Below are positions 7,781-13,956 of a stretch of 13,956 nucleotides of DNA, in pieces. Every line of letters begins with the position of its first letter. Position 1 is the first letter of the stretch. This DNA comes from JAYXXU01 sp049301135 (GTDB lineage: Bacteria > Pseudomonadota > Gammaproteobacteria > Pseudomonadales > Moraxellaceae). The stretch covers positions 1 through 13,956 of the forward strand of contig JBAQKP010000168.1 in assembly GCA_049301135.1 (NCBI GenBank), written 5' to 3'. The notes under the pieces were generated by a model that saw only the letters and a list, made by a program, of their open reading frames with translations, was not told the DNA's origin and did no database searches. A program made the translations under genes and the position numbers.

Positions 7781-7816
7781 AAAAAAAGCGACCCATGCGT
7801 GATACGTCTGGGCCGC
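7781..7816 (-). terminator. Terminator-like attenuator between rpsB and tsf
   Basis: In minus-strand RNA GCGGCCCA (7816-7809) pairs with UGGGUCGC (7795-7788), 8 bp with one G-U pair. A small CGU/ACG inner stem is possible in the loop. It is followed directly by seven U (complement of 7781-7787). That is the form of an intrinsic terminator, placed between two genes that must both be expressed, so partial termination setting the rpsB:tsf ratio is the likely role (inference). Confidence 0.75.
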
Positions 7817-7832
7817 CAGCAATCTTGGGTGG

Positions 7833-7883
7833 TCTGGCATGCTGTCAGATTGCGATGAACGCCAAATGACAGACGCTGCCAGA
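7833..7883 (-). promoter_or_regulatory. Compound hairpin in rpsB-tsf spacer
   Basis: Two stacked stems: TCTGGCA/TGCCAGA (7 bp; 7877-7883 with 7833-7839) and CTGTCA/TGACAG (6 bp; 7867-7872 with 7842-7847), separated by an unequal internal loop. A further short stem (GCG/CGC type) is possible inside. It begins about 10 bases after the rpsB stop and directly precedes the terminator-like hairpin. It could protect the rpsB 3' end, be an RNase processing site or influence the attenuator; the sequence does not decide. Confidence 0.6.
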
Positions 7884-7893
7884 TCCGCGCGGC

Positions 7894-8673
7894 TTAGGCC
7901 TCAGGCTGTGCAGCTTCTTCAGCAGCAGGTGCAGCTTCAACAGCAGCAGCATCACCTTTGGCTTGTGCATTGCTTTGGGTTTGGGCGTATTCTTTACCGG
8001 CGATGATGGCATTGGCCATGGCGCTGGCGTACAAGGTCACAGCGCGGATCGCGTCGTCGTTACCAGGGATGATGTAGTCAACACCATCTGGATTCGAGTT
8101 CGAGTCAACGATACCGATGACTGGAATACCCAAGTTTTTGGCTTCTTTGATTGCAATCGCTTCATGATCAACGTCGATGATGAACAGTGCGTCAGGTAGA
8201 CCGCCCATGTTCTTGATCCCACCGAGTGAACGCTCTAGCTTTTCCATTTCGCGGGTGCGTTCTAGCGCTTCACGCTTGGTCAGCTTGGCGAATGTACCGT
8301 CTTGTGATTGGGTTTCCAATTCTTTCAAGCGGTTAATCGACTGACGCAGGGTTTTCCAGTTGGTCAGCATACCGCCTAACCAGCGATGATCAACGTAAGG
8401 CTGACCGGCGCGTTGCGCTTGCTCACGGATGATGTTGCTGGCAGCACGCTTAGTACCAACAAACAGAACCTTGTTCTTTTTGCTGGCCAAGTTATTGACG
8501 TAGTTCAGTGCATCGTTCAACGCAGGCACAGTGTGCTCAAGGTTGATGATGTGAATCTTGTTGCGTGCGCCGAAAATAAACGGCTTCATTTTTGGGTTCC
8601 AGAAACGCGTCTGGTGACCAAAGTGTGCGCCTGCTTGTAACAGATCACGCATGCTAACTTGATAGCTTGACAT
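7894..8673 (-). CDS. rpsB: 30S ribosomal protein S2
   Basis: Small-subunit ribosomal protein S2, 259 aa. The start MSSYQVSMRDLLQAGAHFGH, then QTRFWNPKMKPFIFGARN and DHRWLGGMLTNWKT are diagnostic. The core matches the family; the C-terminal end (from about residue 228, AQTQSNAQAKGDAAAVEAAP...) is an alanine/glutamate-rich tail that makes it longer than the 241 aa of E. coli and is probably disordered. ATG 8673 has AAAGGA 6 bases upstream. It is the first gene of the rpsB-tsf operon, under a strong promoter with a long structured leader. In E. coli S2 represses its own operon through the leader; the same may hold here (inference). Confidence 0.98.
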   Translation of the reverse strand: MSSYQVSMRDLLQAGAHFGHQTRFWNPKMKPFIFGARNKIHIINLEHTVPALNDALNYVNNLASKKNKVLFVGTKRAASNIIREQAQRAGQPYVDHRWLGGMLTNWKTLRQSINRLKELETQSQDGTFAKLTKREALERTREMEKLERSLGGIKNMGGLPDALFIIDVDHEAIAIKEAKNLGIPVIGIVDSNSNPDGVDYIIPGNDDAIRAVTLYASAMANAIIAGKEYAQTQSNAQAKGDAAAVEAAPAAEEAAQPEA

Positions 8674-8870
8674 AAGATGTCCTTTAAAAAGATTGGGTTA
8701 GGCCTCCATACACCCGCAACGTCCACTTGTCGTTTTTTGTGTAGATCATTTCTACAAAACAAAAAAAGCCAAGCACCCAGACGTTGTGTCGGCGCATGTG
8801 CGGATTTTTTCCTGTCATCGCGGCTTACAGATCAATGCGTTGCATTTACCAAAAGCATTTGCGAAAACAG
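8674..8870 (-). promoter_or_regulatory. Structured 5' leader of rpsB (candidate S2 autoregulation element)
   Basis: About 195 bases lie between the predicted transcription start and the rpsB ATG. In RNA, CAACGUC (8786-8780) can pair with GACGUUG (8723-8717), enclosing CUUG/CAAG, a U-rich/A-rich pairing and a terminal hairpin UGUAGA-loop-UCUACA (8756-8740). Together these form one domain of about 70 nt ending some 43 bases before the start codon. rpsB leaders of gammaproteobacteria are known to carry an S2-responsive fold; assignment to that class is inference, as I cannot run a covariance search. Confidence 0.55.
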
Positions 8871-8887
8871 GGCGCACTTTATACCAT
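8859..8887 (+). promoter_or_regulatory. Weak promoter candidate for map
   Basis: TTGCGA (8859-8864) and TACCAT (8882-8887) are separated by 17 bases and each match the sigma70 consensus at four of six positions. The -10 overlaps the -10 of the divergent rpsB promoter, so the two would compete. Evidence is only the match quality; map must have a promoter in this interval, but this may not be it. Confidence 0.25.
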
Positions 8888-8906
8888 ATCTGTCTGTATT
8901 TGACAA
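8878..8906 (-). promoter_or_regulatory. Promoter of rpsB-tsf operon
   Basis: On the minus strand TTGTCA (8906-8901), a 17-base spacer and TATAAA (8883-8878), each five of six to consensus. The -10 is followed by a GC-rich discriminator (GTGCGCC), a feature of stringently controlled ribosomal promoters. Transcription should start near 8870. Confidence 0.85.
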
Positions 8907-8968
8907 AGCCCCAGTGGACTCGATGCGTTCGCTCGACACGGTGAGGTTTTTTGACCAAGAGAGATTGC

Positions 8969-9775
8969 ATGAACAGTTTAATGACCCCGCCCTATTCGCT
9001 GATTAAGTCAGCCGAAGACATCGAGAAAATGCGCACGGCAGGACGGCTCGCGGCTGAGGTGCTCGACATGATCGCACCTTACGTCAAGGTCGGTGTCAGC
9101 ACGGCCGAGTTGGATCAAATTTGTCATGACTATATTGTCAACGTACAACAGGCGATTCCTGCGCCGCTGAATTATCGTGGTTTTCCCAAGTCCATCTGTA
9201 CGTCGGTCAATCACGTGGTCTGTCATGGCATCCCGAGTGAAGGCAAATTTTTAAAAACCGGCGATATTATCAATATCGACATTACGGTGATTAAAGATGG
9301 CTTTCACGGCGATACCAGTAAGATGTTTACGCTCGGCGAAGGCTCGATCTTGGCGCAGCGAATTTGTCAGGTCGCGCAAGAGGCGATGTATCGTGGCATG
9401 AAAACCGTCAAAGCAGGCTCGTATGTCGGTGACATCGGCGCGGCGATTCAAAAGTATGTCGAGGCACAACGCTTTAGTGTGGTGCGTGAATACTGTGGGC
9501 ATGGCATCGGTCGGGTGTTTCACGAAGATCCGCAGATTTTGCACTATGGTCAGGCGGGTACGGGCATGCGTTTAGAGGCGGGCATGACCTTTACCATTGA
9601 GCCGATGGTGAATGCGGGCACGTGGCAGACTCGCCTACTCGGGGATAAATGGACGGTGGTGACCAAAGACCATAAACTGTCGGCGCAGTGGGAGCATACG
9701 ATTCTGGTCACCGAAACAGGGATTGAGGTGCTGACTGCCCGTCCTGATGAGGATTTGAGTTTTTTAAATAGTTGA
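8969..9775 (+). CDS. map: Methionine aminopeptidase, type I
   Basis: Removes the initiator methionine from new proteins; dinuclear-metal cytosolic enzyme. The product is 268 aa from ATG 8969. Metal ligands are all visible: Asp104, Asp115, His178, Glu211 and Glu242, with the substrate-contact His86 in VCHG; spacing equals that of the E. coli enzyme with an offset of seven. The open frame reaches a TTG at 8951, but the ATG has an AAGAGAG site 5 bases upstream and gives a normal N-terminus. An ATG at 8981 is possible but lacks a ribosome site. It diverges from rpsB, the common arrangement, and would normally be followed by glnD; here three small opposite-strand genes intervene. Confidence 0.96.
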   Translation: MNSLMTPPYSLIKSAEDIEKMRTAGRLAAEVLDMIAPYVKVGVSTAELDQICHDYIVNVQQAIPAPLNYRGFPKSICTSVNHVVCHGIPSEGKFLKTGDIINIDITVIKDGFHGDTSKMFTLGEGSILAQRICQVAQEAMYRGMKTVKAGSYVGDIGAAIQKYVEAQRFSVVREYCGHGIGRVFHEDPQILHYGQAGTGMRLEAGMTFTIEPMVNAGTWQTRLLGDKWTVVTKDHKLSAQWEHTILVTETGIEVLTARPDEDLSFLNS

Positions 9776-9782
9776 TTTTGGG

Positions 9783-9814
9783 CTGCGACCAACCATTGTC
9801 TGGGTTGGTCGCGG
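9783..9814. terminator. Perfect hairpin between convergent map and the orphan gene
   Basis: GCGACCAACC (9785-9794) and GGTTGGTCGC (9803-9812) form a perfect 10-bp stem, extendable by two pairs, with an 8-base loop. It lies 8 bases past the map stop and between convergent genes. Neither strand has a U-run directly after the stem, so it is not a textbook intrinsic terminator. It may still stop transcription weakly from both sides or stabilise the map mRNA 3' end. Confidence 0.5.
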
Positions 9815-9865
9815 CTGATTGTACCTATGCGAGCTGTTTAAACGTTTTGATATTTTTGGCGAACA

Positions 9866-10279
9866 CTAAATAAAATCGTGCATATTACTTAACCTCGGTC
9901 GTTCCTCGTCAATAAACACGCGCAGTGCTTTGATGTCGTCAACTGAGGTCAAAATACCCTTTGACGCTTCGATAACCGCTTGTATGGCTGCTGAATCTTC
10001 ATTGTCAAGATCATCAGAAAGATTCAACAATTTTTCCTGCCAAGTGCCTGTATATATCCTGTTTTTAAACTCATCAGGTGTAGATTCGGCAGGACCATCT
10101 TCAGTCATGACATAGTCATGCGCGTAGTAAACTCTACTTTGTTTTGCATTCATTTTAAAATCAATAACAACTTCTGTGCTGGCCCAAGTACCTTCGACAC
10201 AAGCATTTTCGCCACAGCGTTCACCCTCTTCCTCATGGCTATCTAACCAGCCACTTATTTTTTCAATCACTGCACTCAT
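9866..10279 (-). CDS. Hypothetical acidic protein (137 aa), accessory
   Basis: I do not recognise this protein. The open frame starts at 10312, but the ATG at 10279 is preferred because AGGA lies 8 bases upstream. The product is 137 aa, strongly acidic (clusters such as HEEEGER, DDLDNEDS, FIDEERP), with no signal peptide or membrane segment. Visible features: two cysteines in CGENAC at about 22-27, a likely beta-rich middle (TEVVIDFKMN, RVYYAHDYVM) and a helical C-terminal half (EDSAAIQAVIEASKGIL, DIKALRVFIDEE). The layout is that of a small soluble cytoplasmic protein. The stretch is visibly richer in A+T than the flanking map and glnD, consistent with transfer. It has its own near-consensus promoter and lies next to a toxin-antitoxin pair on the same strand. 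An immunity-like, antitoxin-like or defence-accessory role is possible, but nothing in the sequence shows it. Confidence 0.75.
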   Translation of the reverse strand: MSAVIEKISGWLDSHEEEGERCGENACVEGTWASTEVVIDFKMNAKQSRVYYAHDYVMTEDGPAESTPDEFKNRIYTGTWQEKLLNLSDDLDNEDSAAIQAVIEASKGILTSVDDIKALRVFIDEERPRLSNMHDFI

Positions 10280-10350
10280 ATTGTTTTTCCTGTGTTTACT
10301 GACATGACTCAAGTAGAGCCTGTCGTTAGGGGGTCGCTCCTGCTGACTTC

Positions 10351-10379
10351 ATTTTACAGTGGACTTATTTATGTGTCAA
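10351..10379 (-). promoter_or_regulatory. Near-consensus sigma70 promoter of the orphan gene
   Basis: On the minus strand a perfect TTGACA (10379-10374), a 17-base spacer and TAAAAT (10356-10351, five of six). Transcription would start near 10344, about 65 bases before the ATG at 10279. This is as close to consensus as the rpsB promoter, so the orphan may be well transcribed. Confidence 0.8.
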
Positions 10380-10408
10380 AAATCAGATTGTCCAGCCCAT
10401 AACATCTG
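10377..10408 (-). terminator. Weak terminator candidate after the toxin gene
   Basis: In minus-strand RNA CAGAU and AUCUG (10408-10404 and 10388-10384) pair, with two more pairs possible past a bulge, and are followed by AUUUUUG. The stem is short and A/U-rich, and the U-run overlaps the -35 of the orphan promoter. It may partly insulate the two transcription units. Confidence 0.3.
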
Positions 10409-10444
10409 CACCGCATCGAGTTTTTGCGCTGATTTATCGTGCAA

Positions 10445-10702
10445 TTAAGATGCTAGCAGCCTATCGTATTCGGCGTGTGAGCCAATCCAAACCCACAAAA
10501 AACCATCTTCAATCGGTGTTGCAATCGCGCGATAATTGATCCCCACACGCACCGACCACACTTTGCCACACTTTTTGAAATGCAATGATGGATGCGATGG
10601 ATTAGCTTTTAGTCGCAAAAAATTGCGATCAGCCAAATGCTGTATTTCAATAGGTAACCGGTCATAACACGCCCAAAAATGCGAGGAGGCGTGATGAATC
10701 AT
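10445..10702 (-). CDS. Type II toxin, RelE/ParE superfamily
   Basis: Small basic protein of 85 aa that fits the RelE/ParE toxin fold: an N-terminal helical pair (SHFWACYDRLP, EIQHLADRNFLRLKANP), then the block HPSLHFKKCGKVWSVRVGI, NYRAIA, and the C-terminal GFLWVWIGSHAEYDRLL. Arg52 and Arg58 and the C-terminal His76/Tyr79/Arg81 lie where RelE-type mRNA interferases carry their working residues; whether this one cuts mRNA or acts otherwise cannot be read from sequence. The ATG at 10702 overlaps the antitoxin stop by 4 bases (ATGA), giving antitoxin-first coupled translation. The frame looks intact, with no stop or shift. Superfamily assignment is from remembered motif patterns and is fairly sure; subfamily is not. 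Confidence 0.85.
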   Translation of the reverse strand: MIHHASSHFWACYDRLPIEIQHLADRNFLRLKANPSHPSLHFKKCGKVWSVRVGINYRAIATPIEDGFLWVWIGSHAEYDRLLAS

Positions 10703-10899
10703 AGCGGCTTGCTCTGTCCTGCTTGATGCTCAGCCACTGCGCTATTGATGAGAAAATCGAGTTTGCCGTTATTTGAGTCTTGCTCAAGCTGCTGATCCCA
10801 ACGGGTGTGATCAAGTGCAACAATCCAATCGCGCAAAGTGGTGAATGACTTTGGGTCAAGGGCGGCAATCTCGCGTTCTAAGCATTCAATTTGGGTCAT
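10699..10899 (-). CDS. Antitoxin of RelE/ParE-type module
   Basis: Product of 66 aa from the ATG at 10899, chosen because GGAG lies 8 bases upstream; the open frame runs on to 10950 without support. The pattern ECLEREIAALDPKSFTTLRDW, then WDQQLEQDSNNGKLDFL and a tail AVAEHQAGQSKPL matches small antitoxins I recall as partners of RelE-like toxins: a helical N-terminal part and a flexible C-terminal part that would wrap the toxin. I see no ribbon-helix-helix or helix-turn-helix domain, so autorepression of the promoter is not evident. It overlaps the toxin by 4 bases. It would neutralise the toxin by direct binding in the cytoplasm. Confidence 0.82.
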   Translation of the reverse strand: MTQIECLEREIAALDPKSFTTLRDWIVALDHTRWDQQLEQDSNNGKLDFLINSAVAEHQAGQSKPL

Positions 10900-10924
10900 G
10901 GCAAGTTCTCCAAGTATTGACCTG

Positions 10925-10933
10925 ATCATAGCA
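10925..10933 (-). promoter_or_regulatory. Extended -10 promoter of the toxin-antitoxin pair
   Basis: The minus strand reads TGCTATGAT, an extended -10 with one mismatch, about 25 bases before the antitoxin ATG. A TTG-containing hexamer 16 bases upstream is a poor -35. The same nine bases form the predicted rsmG promoter. Confidence 0.5.
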
Positions 10934-11025
10934 AATTTCGCCAAAAACACAAAAACCGCTTTGCAACACGCCTTAAAATCGGTTGCACTGATTTACCGTG
11001 ATCTTCCGAAACAACACACGAATTT

Positions 11026-11034
11026 TGCTATAAC
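11026..11034 (+). promoter_or_regulatory. Extended -10 promoter candidate for glnD
   Basis: TGCTATAAC is an extended -10 with five of six core matches, about 55 bases before the glnD ATG. No good -35 lies at 16-18 bases. It diverges from the toxin-antitoxin promoter some 95 bases away. With map now separated from glnD, the gene needs its own promoter here. Confidence 0.45.
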
Positions 11035-11088
11035 CAGCCTGCCCGCTCTGCTATTCTTGGCCAGTTTTTTGATCAAGGGATTGCGCCC

Positions 11089-13779
11089 ATGTCCGTCTCA
11101 CAAGCTGCCCTGCCGGTATTCCCTACGCCCGAATCTTGCTTTAACGAGTCTGAAGGCCTACGCAGCCTAAACCAGTGGCGCGTGGCCTTAGATCGTGCGC
11201 TGGATGACGCACTCGCGCTCGGCGATGATATTCGCGATGTGGTGCTGGCGCGGGCAGATGCGATTGATCGACTGCTACGACTGCTCTGGCAACGCCAAAC
11301 CCTCGTTCAACATGGCCTTGCCCTGATTGCAGTCGGTGGTTATGGTCGTGCCGAAATGCTGCCCTACTCTGATGTCGATATCATGATCCTGAGTCGGGAG
11401 CCACTGTCGGTCGAACTCAGCGAACGGGTATCCAGCTTTGTGTCGAGCCTGTGGGATGTTGGACTTGCACCCGGTGTCAGTGTACGGACAATGGACGAGT
11501 GCCTAGACATCGCCAATGACTTGACCGTGGCGACCAGTTTGGTTGAATCTCGGCTGATTGATGGCGATGCGGATCTGGCACAAATGCCGCGCCGTGTGGT
11601 GTCGCAAACATGGTCAGATCGCAGTTTTTTTGACCAAAAAATGCAAGAACAACAACAGCGTTACGCCCAGCACAACGACACTGAATACAATCTTGAACCC
11701 GACATCAAAAATGCGCCTGGTGGCCTGCGTGATATTAATCAAATCGGCTGGATCACCAAGCGGCATTTTCGCGTGGTGCGCTTGTATGACTTGGTGCATC
11801 TGGGCTTTATCAGTGAGTTTGAGTACCGCGAACTGCGCGATGCCGAAAATTTCCTATGGCGGGTTCGTTATCATTTGCATCGCATGACCAAGCGCAATGA
11901 AAACCGCTTATTATTTGATTATCAACGCGATATTGCCCAGCGCATGGGCTATGTTGCGCCGCCGGATGATCTGGACAATCGCAATGCAGCGGTTGAGCAG
12001 TTTATGAAAGATTATTATCGGGTGGCGATGAAAGTCTCGACTTTAAACGAGATGCTGCTGGCGTATTTTTACGAATCGGTGATCGAACCGCGTTTACCGA
12101 CTGAACAACAGCCACAAATTAGTCAGCTGAATGATCGTTTTGATCTGGTGGGTGGCAAGCTCGCCGTGCGGCATCATCGGGTGTTTGCTGAAACCCCGAG
12201 TGCGATTTTAGAGATTTTCTTCCATATTGCGAGTAATGCCGAGATCACAGGGATTCGCGCCCGCACCTTGCGTTTGCTGATGCTGGCCGCCAAATCCATT
12301 GATCAAAACTTTAGACAAAATCCTGCACATCGCGGGCTGTTTATGGCGATTTTGCGTGCGCCGTATCGACTGTACGAAACGCTACGCGCCATGAAACGCT
12401 ACGGGGTGCTCGGCAACTATTTGCCAGCATTTGGCCAGATTATCGGGCTGATGCAATATGATTTGTTTCATATTTATACCGTCGATGCGCATACGTTGCT
12501 GCTAGTACGCAACCTGCGCCGCTTTGCTGACCCAGACTATGAAGAAGCCTTTCCGGTGGTCAGTCCGGTGTTTAACCGACTGGAACGCAAAGAAATCGTC
12601 TATTTGGCCGCGCTATTTCATGATATTGCCAAAGGGCGTGGCGGTGATCACAGTGAGCTGGGTGCAGCGGATGCGATTGAGTTCTGTATTGCGCACGGCT
12701 TAAGCCCGCGTGATGCCAATATCGTGGCGTGGCTAGTGAATAACCATCTGCTGATGTCACTGACTGCGCAGAAAAAAGACATTGCCGATCCCGAAGTGGT
12801 GCAAGAATTTGCGCAAAAAGTCGGCGATATGCTGCATCTGGATTATTTGTTTACCCTGACAGTGGCCGATATTAACGCGACCAATCCAAAGCTGTGGAAC
12901 ACATGGCGCGCCTCGCTGTTACGCACGCTATATGCACAAGCGCGGCGGGTGCTACGGCGTGGCTTGGATACGCCATTTGAGCGGCAAGCTTTGATCGACG
13001 ACACCAAAGACCAAGCCATGCAGCAACTGGCTGACCGTTACGACCCTGAAGCGATTGAGCAAATCTGGCAGGAACTCGGCGATGACTATTTCCTGCGTGA
13101 ACGTCCTAGTGATGTGATTTGGCATACCAGTGCGATTCTGCGGCATGCCGACAATCCTGCGCCGTTGGTGCTGCTGCGCGAACATCGCCAGCTCTCGGTC
13201 GATGCGGTACAGATCTTCGTGTACACGCAAGATCAGCCGAATCTGTTTGCCGCTACGGTGACGCTTTTTGATCAGATGGATCTGGACGTACAGGACGCGC
13301 GGATTATTACTGCGCCAAAAGCCTTTTCACTCGACACCTATGTGGTGCTGGATCGGCTCGGTACGTTGCTGAGTGACCCTGAGCGGCAGCAGTATATTTG
13401 CCAGACCTTAAGCCAAACACTGGCACAACCGGATAACTATCCGGCAGTGGTCAAGCGGCGCTTACCGCGTCAGCTCAAGCACTTTTCGGTACAAAACGAA
13501 GTGCATATCGGCTTTCATGCACCGAGTCAGCACAACGTGGTCGAAGTGATGACACTCGACCGGCCGGGGCTATTGGCAAGGATTGGGCTGTTGTTTATGC
13601 AATCGGGTATCGAGATTCACTCGGCACGGATTACCACACTCGGTGAGCGCGCGGAAGACGTGTTTTTTGTGACAGCTCAAGATGGTCAGCCACTATTACC
13701 GGAACATGCCGACTCGCTCAAGCAGCAGTTGAATCAGGCACTCGATGATGATTTTGACAGCTTAAACTTGAGTCCTTAG
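11089..13779 (+). CDS. glnD: Bifunctional uridylyltransferase/uridylyl-removing enzyme (PII modifier)
   Basis: Nitrogen sensor that adds UMP to PII proteins when glutamine is low and removes it when glutamine is high, so controlling glutamine synthetase and nitrogen gene expression. The product is 896 aa, the usual length. Domains in order: nucleotidyltransferase with GGYGRAEM (83-90) and SDVD (94-97); the linker with PDIKNAPGGLRD (204-215); HD phosphohydrolase domain with DAH at 465-467, HDIAKG at 511-516 and NNH at 551-553; two C-terminal ACT domains at about 706-780 and 815-890 for glutamine binding. All active-site motifs are present, so both activities should be intact. ATG 11089 has AAGGGA about 8 bases upstream. 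dapC follows after about 50 bases, as in Pseudomonas. Confidence 0.97.
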   Translation: MSVSQAALPVFPTPESCFNESEGLRSLNQWRVALDRALDDALALGDDIRDVVLARADAIDRLLRLLWQRQTLVQHGLALIAVGGYGRAEMLPYSDVDIMILSREPLSVELSERVSSFVSSLWDVGLAPGVSVRTMDECLDIANDLTVATSLVESRLIDGDADLAQMPRRVVSQTWSDRSFFDQKMQEQQQRYAQHNDTEYNLEPDIKNAPGGLRDINQIGWITKRHFRVVRLYDLVHLGFISEFEYRELRDAENFLWRVRYHLHRMTKRNENRLLFDYQRDIAQRMGYVAPPDDLDNRNAAVEQFMKDYYRVAMKVSTLNEMLLAYFYESVIEPRLPTEQQPQISQLNDRFDLVGGKLAVRHHRVFAETPSAILEIFFHIASNAEITGIRARTLRLLMLAAKSIDQNFRQNPAHRGLFMAILRAPYRLYETLRAMKRYGVLGNYLPAFGQIIGLMQYDLFHIYTVDAHTLLLVRNLRRFADPDYEEAFPVVSPVFNRLERKEIVYLAALFHDIAKGRGGDHSELGAADAIEFCIAHGLSPRDANIVAWLVNNHLLMSLTAQKKDIADPEVVQEFAQKVGDMLHLDYLFTLTVADINATNPKLWNTWRASLLRTLYAQARRVLRRGLDTPFERQALIDDTKDQAMQQLADRYDPEAIEQIWQELGDDYFLRERPSDVIWHTSAILRHADNPAPLVLLREHRQLSVDAVQIFVYTQDQPNLFAATVTLFDQMDLDVQDARIITAPKAFSLDTYVVLDRLGTLLSDPERQQYICQTLSQTLAQPDNYPAVVKRRLPRQLKHFSVQNEVHIGFHAPSQHNVVEVMTLDRPGLLARIGLLFMQSGIEIHSARITTLGERAEDVFFVTAQDGQPLLPEHADSLKQQLNQALDDDFDSLNLSP

Positions 13780-13830
13780 CCGACTTTGCGCTGCTTGCTG
13801 AGCATTTAATATGATGTTTTTGGACGTTTG

Positions 13831-13956
13831 ATGATGAACCCTGATTTAGCCCTGTTACACCCGTATCCGTTTGAAAAACTGGCCGCGCTGTTTCGCGATT
13901 TAACCCCGCCTGCGCACCTCAACAATATCGCGCTGTCGATTGGCGAACCGAAACAC
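13831..13956 (+). CDS. dapC: Succinyldiaminopimelate transaminase, N-terminal part
   Basis: PLP-dependent aminotransferase of the lysine/diaminopimelate pathway. Only the first 42 codons are present. The product reads MMNPDLALLHPYPFEKLAAL and continues to ALSIGEPKH, which is the characteristic start of DapC proteins in glnD-linked loci (HPYPFEKL and SIGEPKH). Two adjacent ATGs at 13831 and 13834 are both usable; a GGA at 13822-13824 is 6 or 9 bases upstream, so the true start is uncertain by one residue. The gap to glnD holds no clear terminator, so co-transcription is likely. A general class I aminotransferase is the alternative, but context supports DapC. Confidence 0.88.
   Translation, partial: MMNPDLALLHPYPFEKLAALFRDLTPPAHLNNIALSIGEPKH

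Noticed and set aside
8900..8928. Perfect TTGACA on the plus strand as the map promoter
   Set aside because: No acceptable -10 lies 16-18 bases downstream. The hexamer is the reverse reading of the rpsB -35.
9208..9221. CACGTG in map as a parS site
   Set aside because: The flanks do not match the parS consensus and the site is explained by coding sequence.
10900..10950. N-terminal extension of the antitoxin
   Set aside because: The extra 17 residues overlap the predicted promoter and lack a ribosome site; the ATG at 10899 has GGAG at good spacing.
13780..13830. Separate dapC promoter with TATGAT at 13810-13815
   Set aside because: No -35 at suitable spacing, and the start would fall on the ribosome site; read-through from glnD is simpler.

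Overview
The window looks like chromosomal DNA of a gammaproteobacterium, most likely Pseudomonadales and possibly Moraxellaceae. That rests on my reading of protein similarity and gene order (exbB-exbD-msbA-lpxK-kdsB; tsf-rpsB facing map-glnD-dapC), and no search was run. Nearly all genes are core housekeeping genes.

Left part (1-6639, minus strand): one tightly packed run, read right to left, of rsmG, parA, parB, exbB, exbD, msbA, lpxK and kdsB. kdsB is cut by the window edge. Gaps are 48 bases or less, parA and parB overlap by 4 bases, and no terminator is visible between members. The run joins rRNA methylation and chromosome partitioning to an ExbB/ExbD energy-transducing pair, the lipid A flippase, the lipid A 4'-kinase and the CMP-Kdo synthetase. 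The only promoter candidate I see for the run is an extended -10 upstream of rsmG.

Middle (6769-8906, minus strand): the rpsB-tsf translation operon. It has a strong sigma70-type promoter with a GC-rich discriminator, a leader of about 200 nt that can fold extensively, a structured spacer with an intrinsic-terminator-like attenuator between the two genes, and a clear terminator after tsf.

Right part (8969-13956, plus strand backbone): map diverges from rpsB, and glnD and the start of dapC follow. From general knowledge of Pseudomonas-type genomes, map, glnD and dapC are neighbours. Here about 1.3 kb lies between map and glnD and holds three small minus-strand genes: an acidic orphan of 137 aa with its own near-consensus promoter, and a two-gene type II toxin-antitoxin module of the RelE/ParE type with a 4-base overlap. 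This is the only accessory-looking segment.

I found no CRISPR array, transposase, tRNA, rRNA or phage gene, and no convincing parS site. I see no clearly new multi-gene system. The best candidates for follow-up are the orphan beside the toxin-antitoxin pair, the RNA structures around rpsB-tsf, and a repeat-derived insertion in LpxK.
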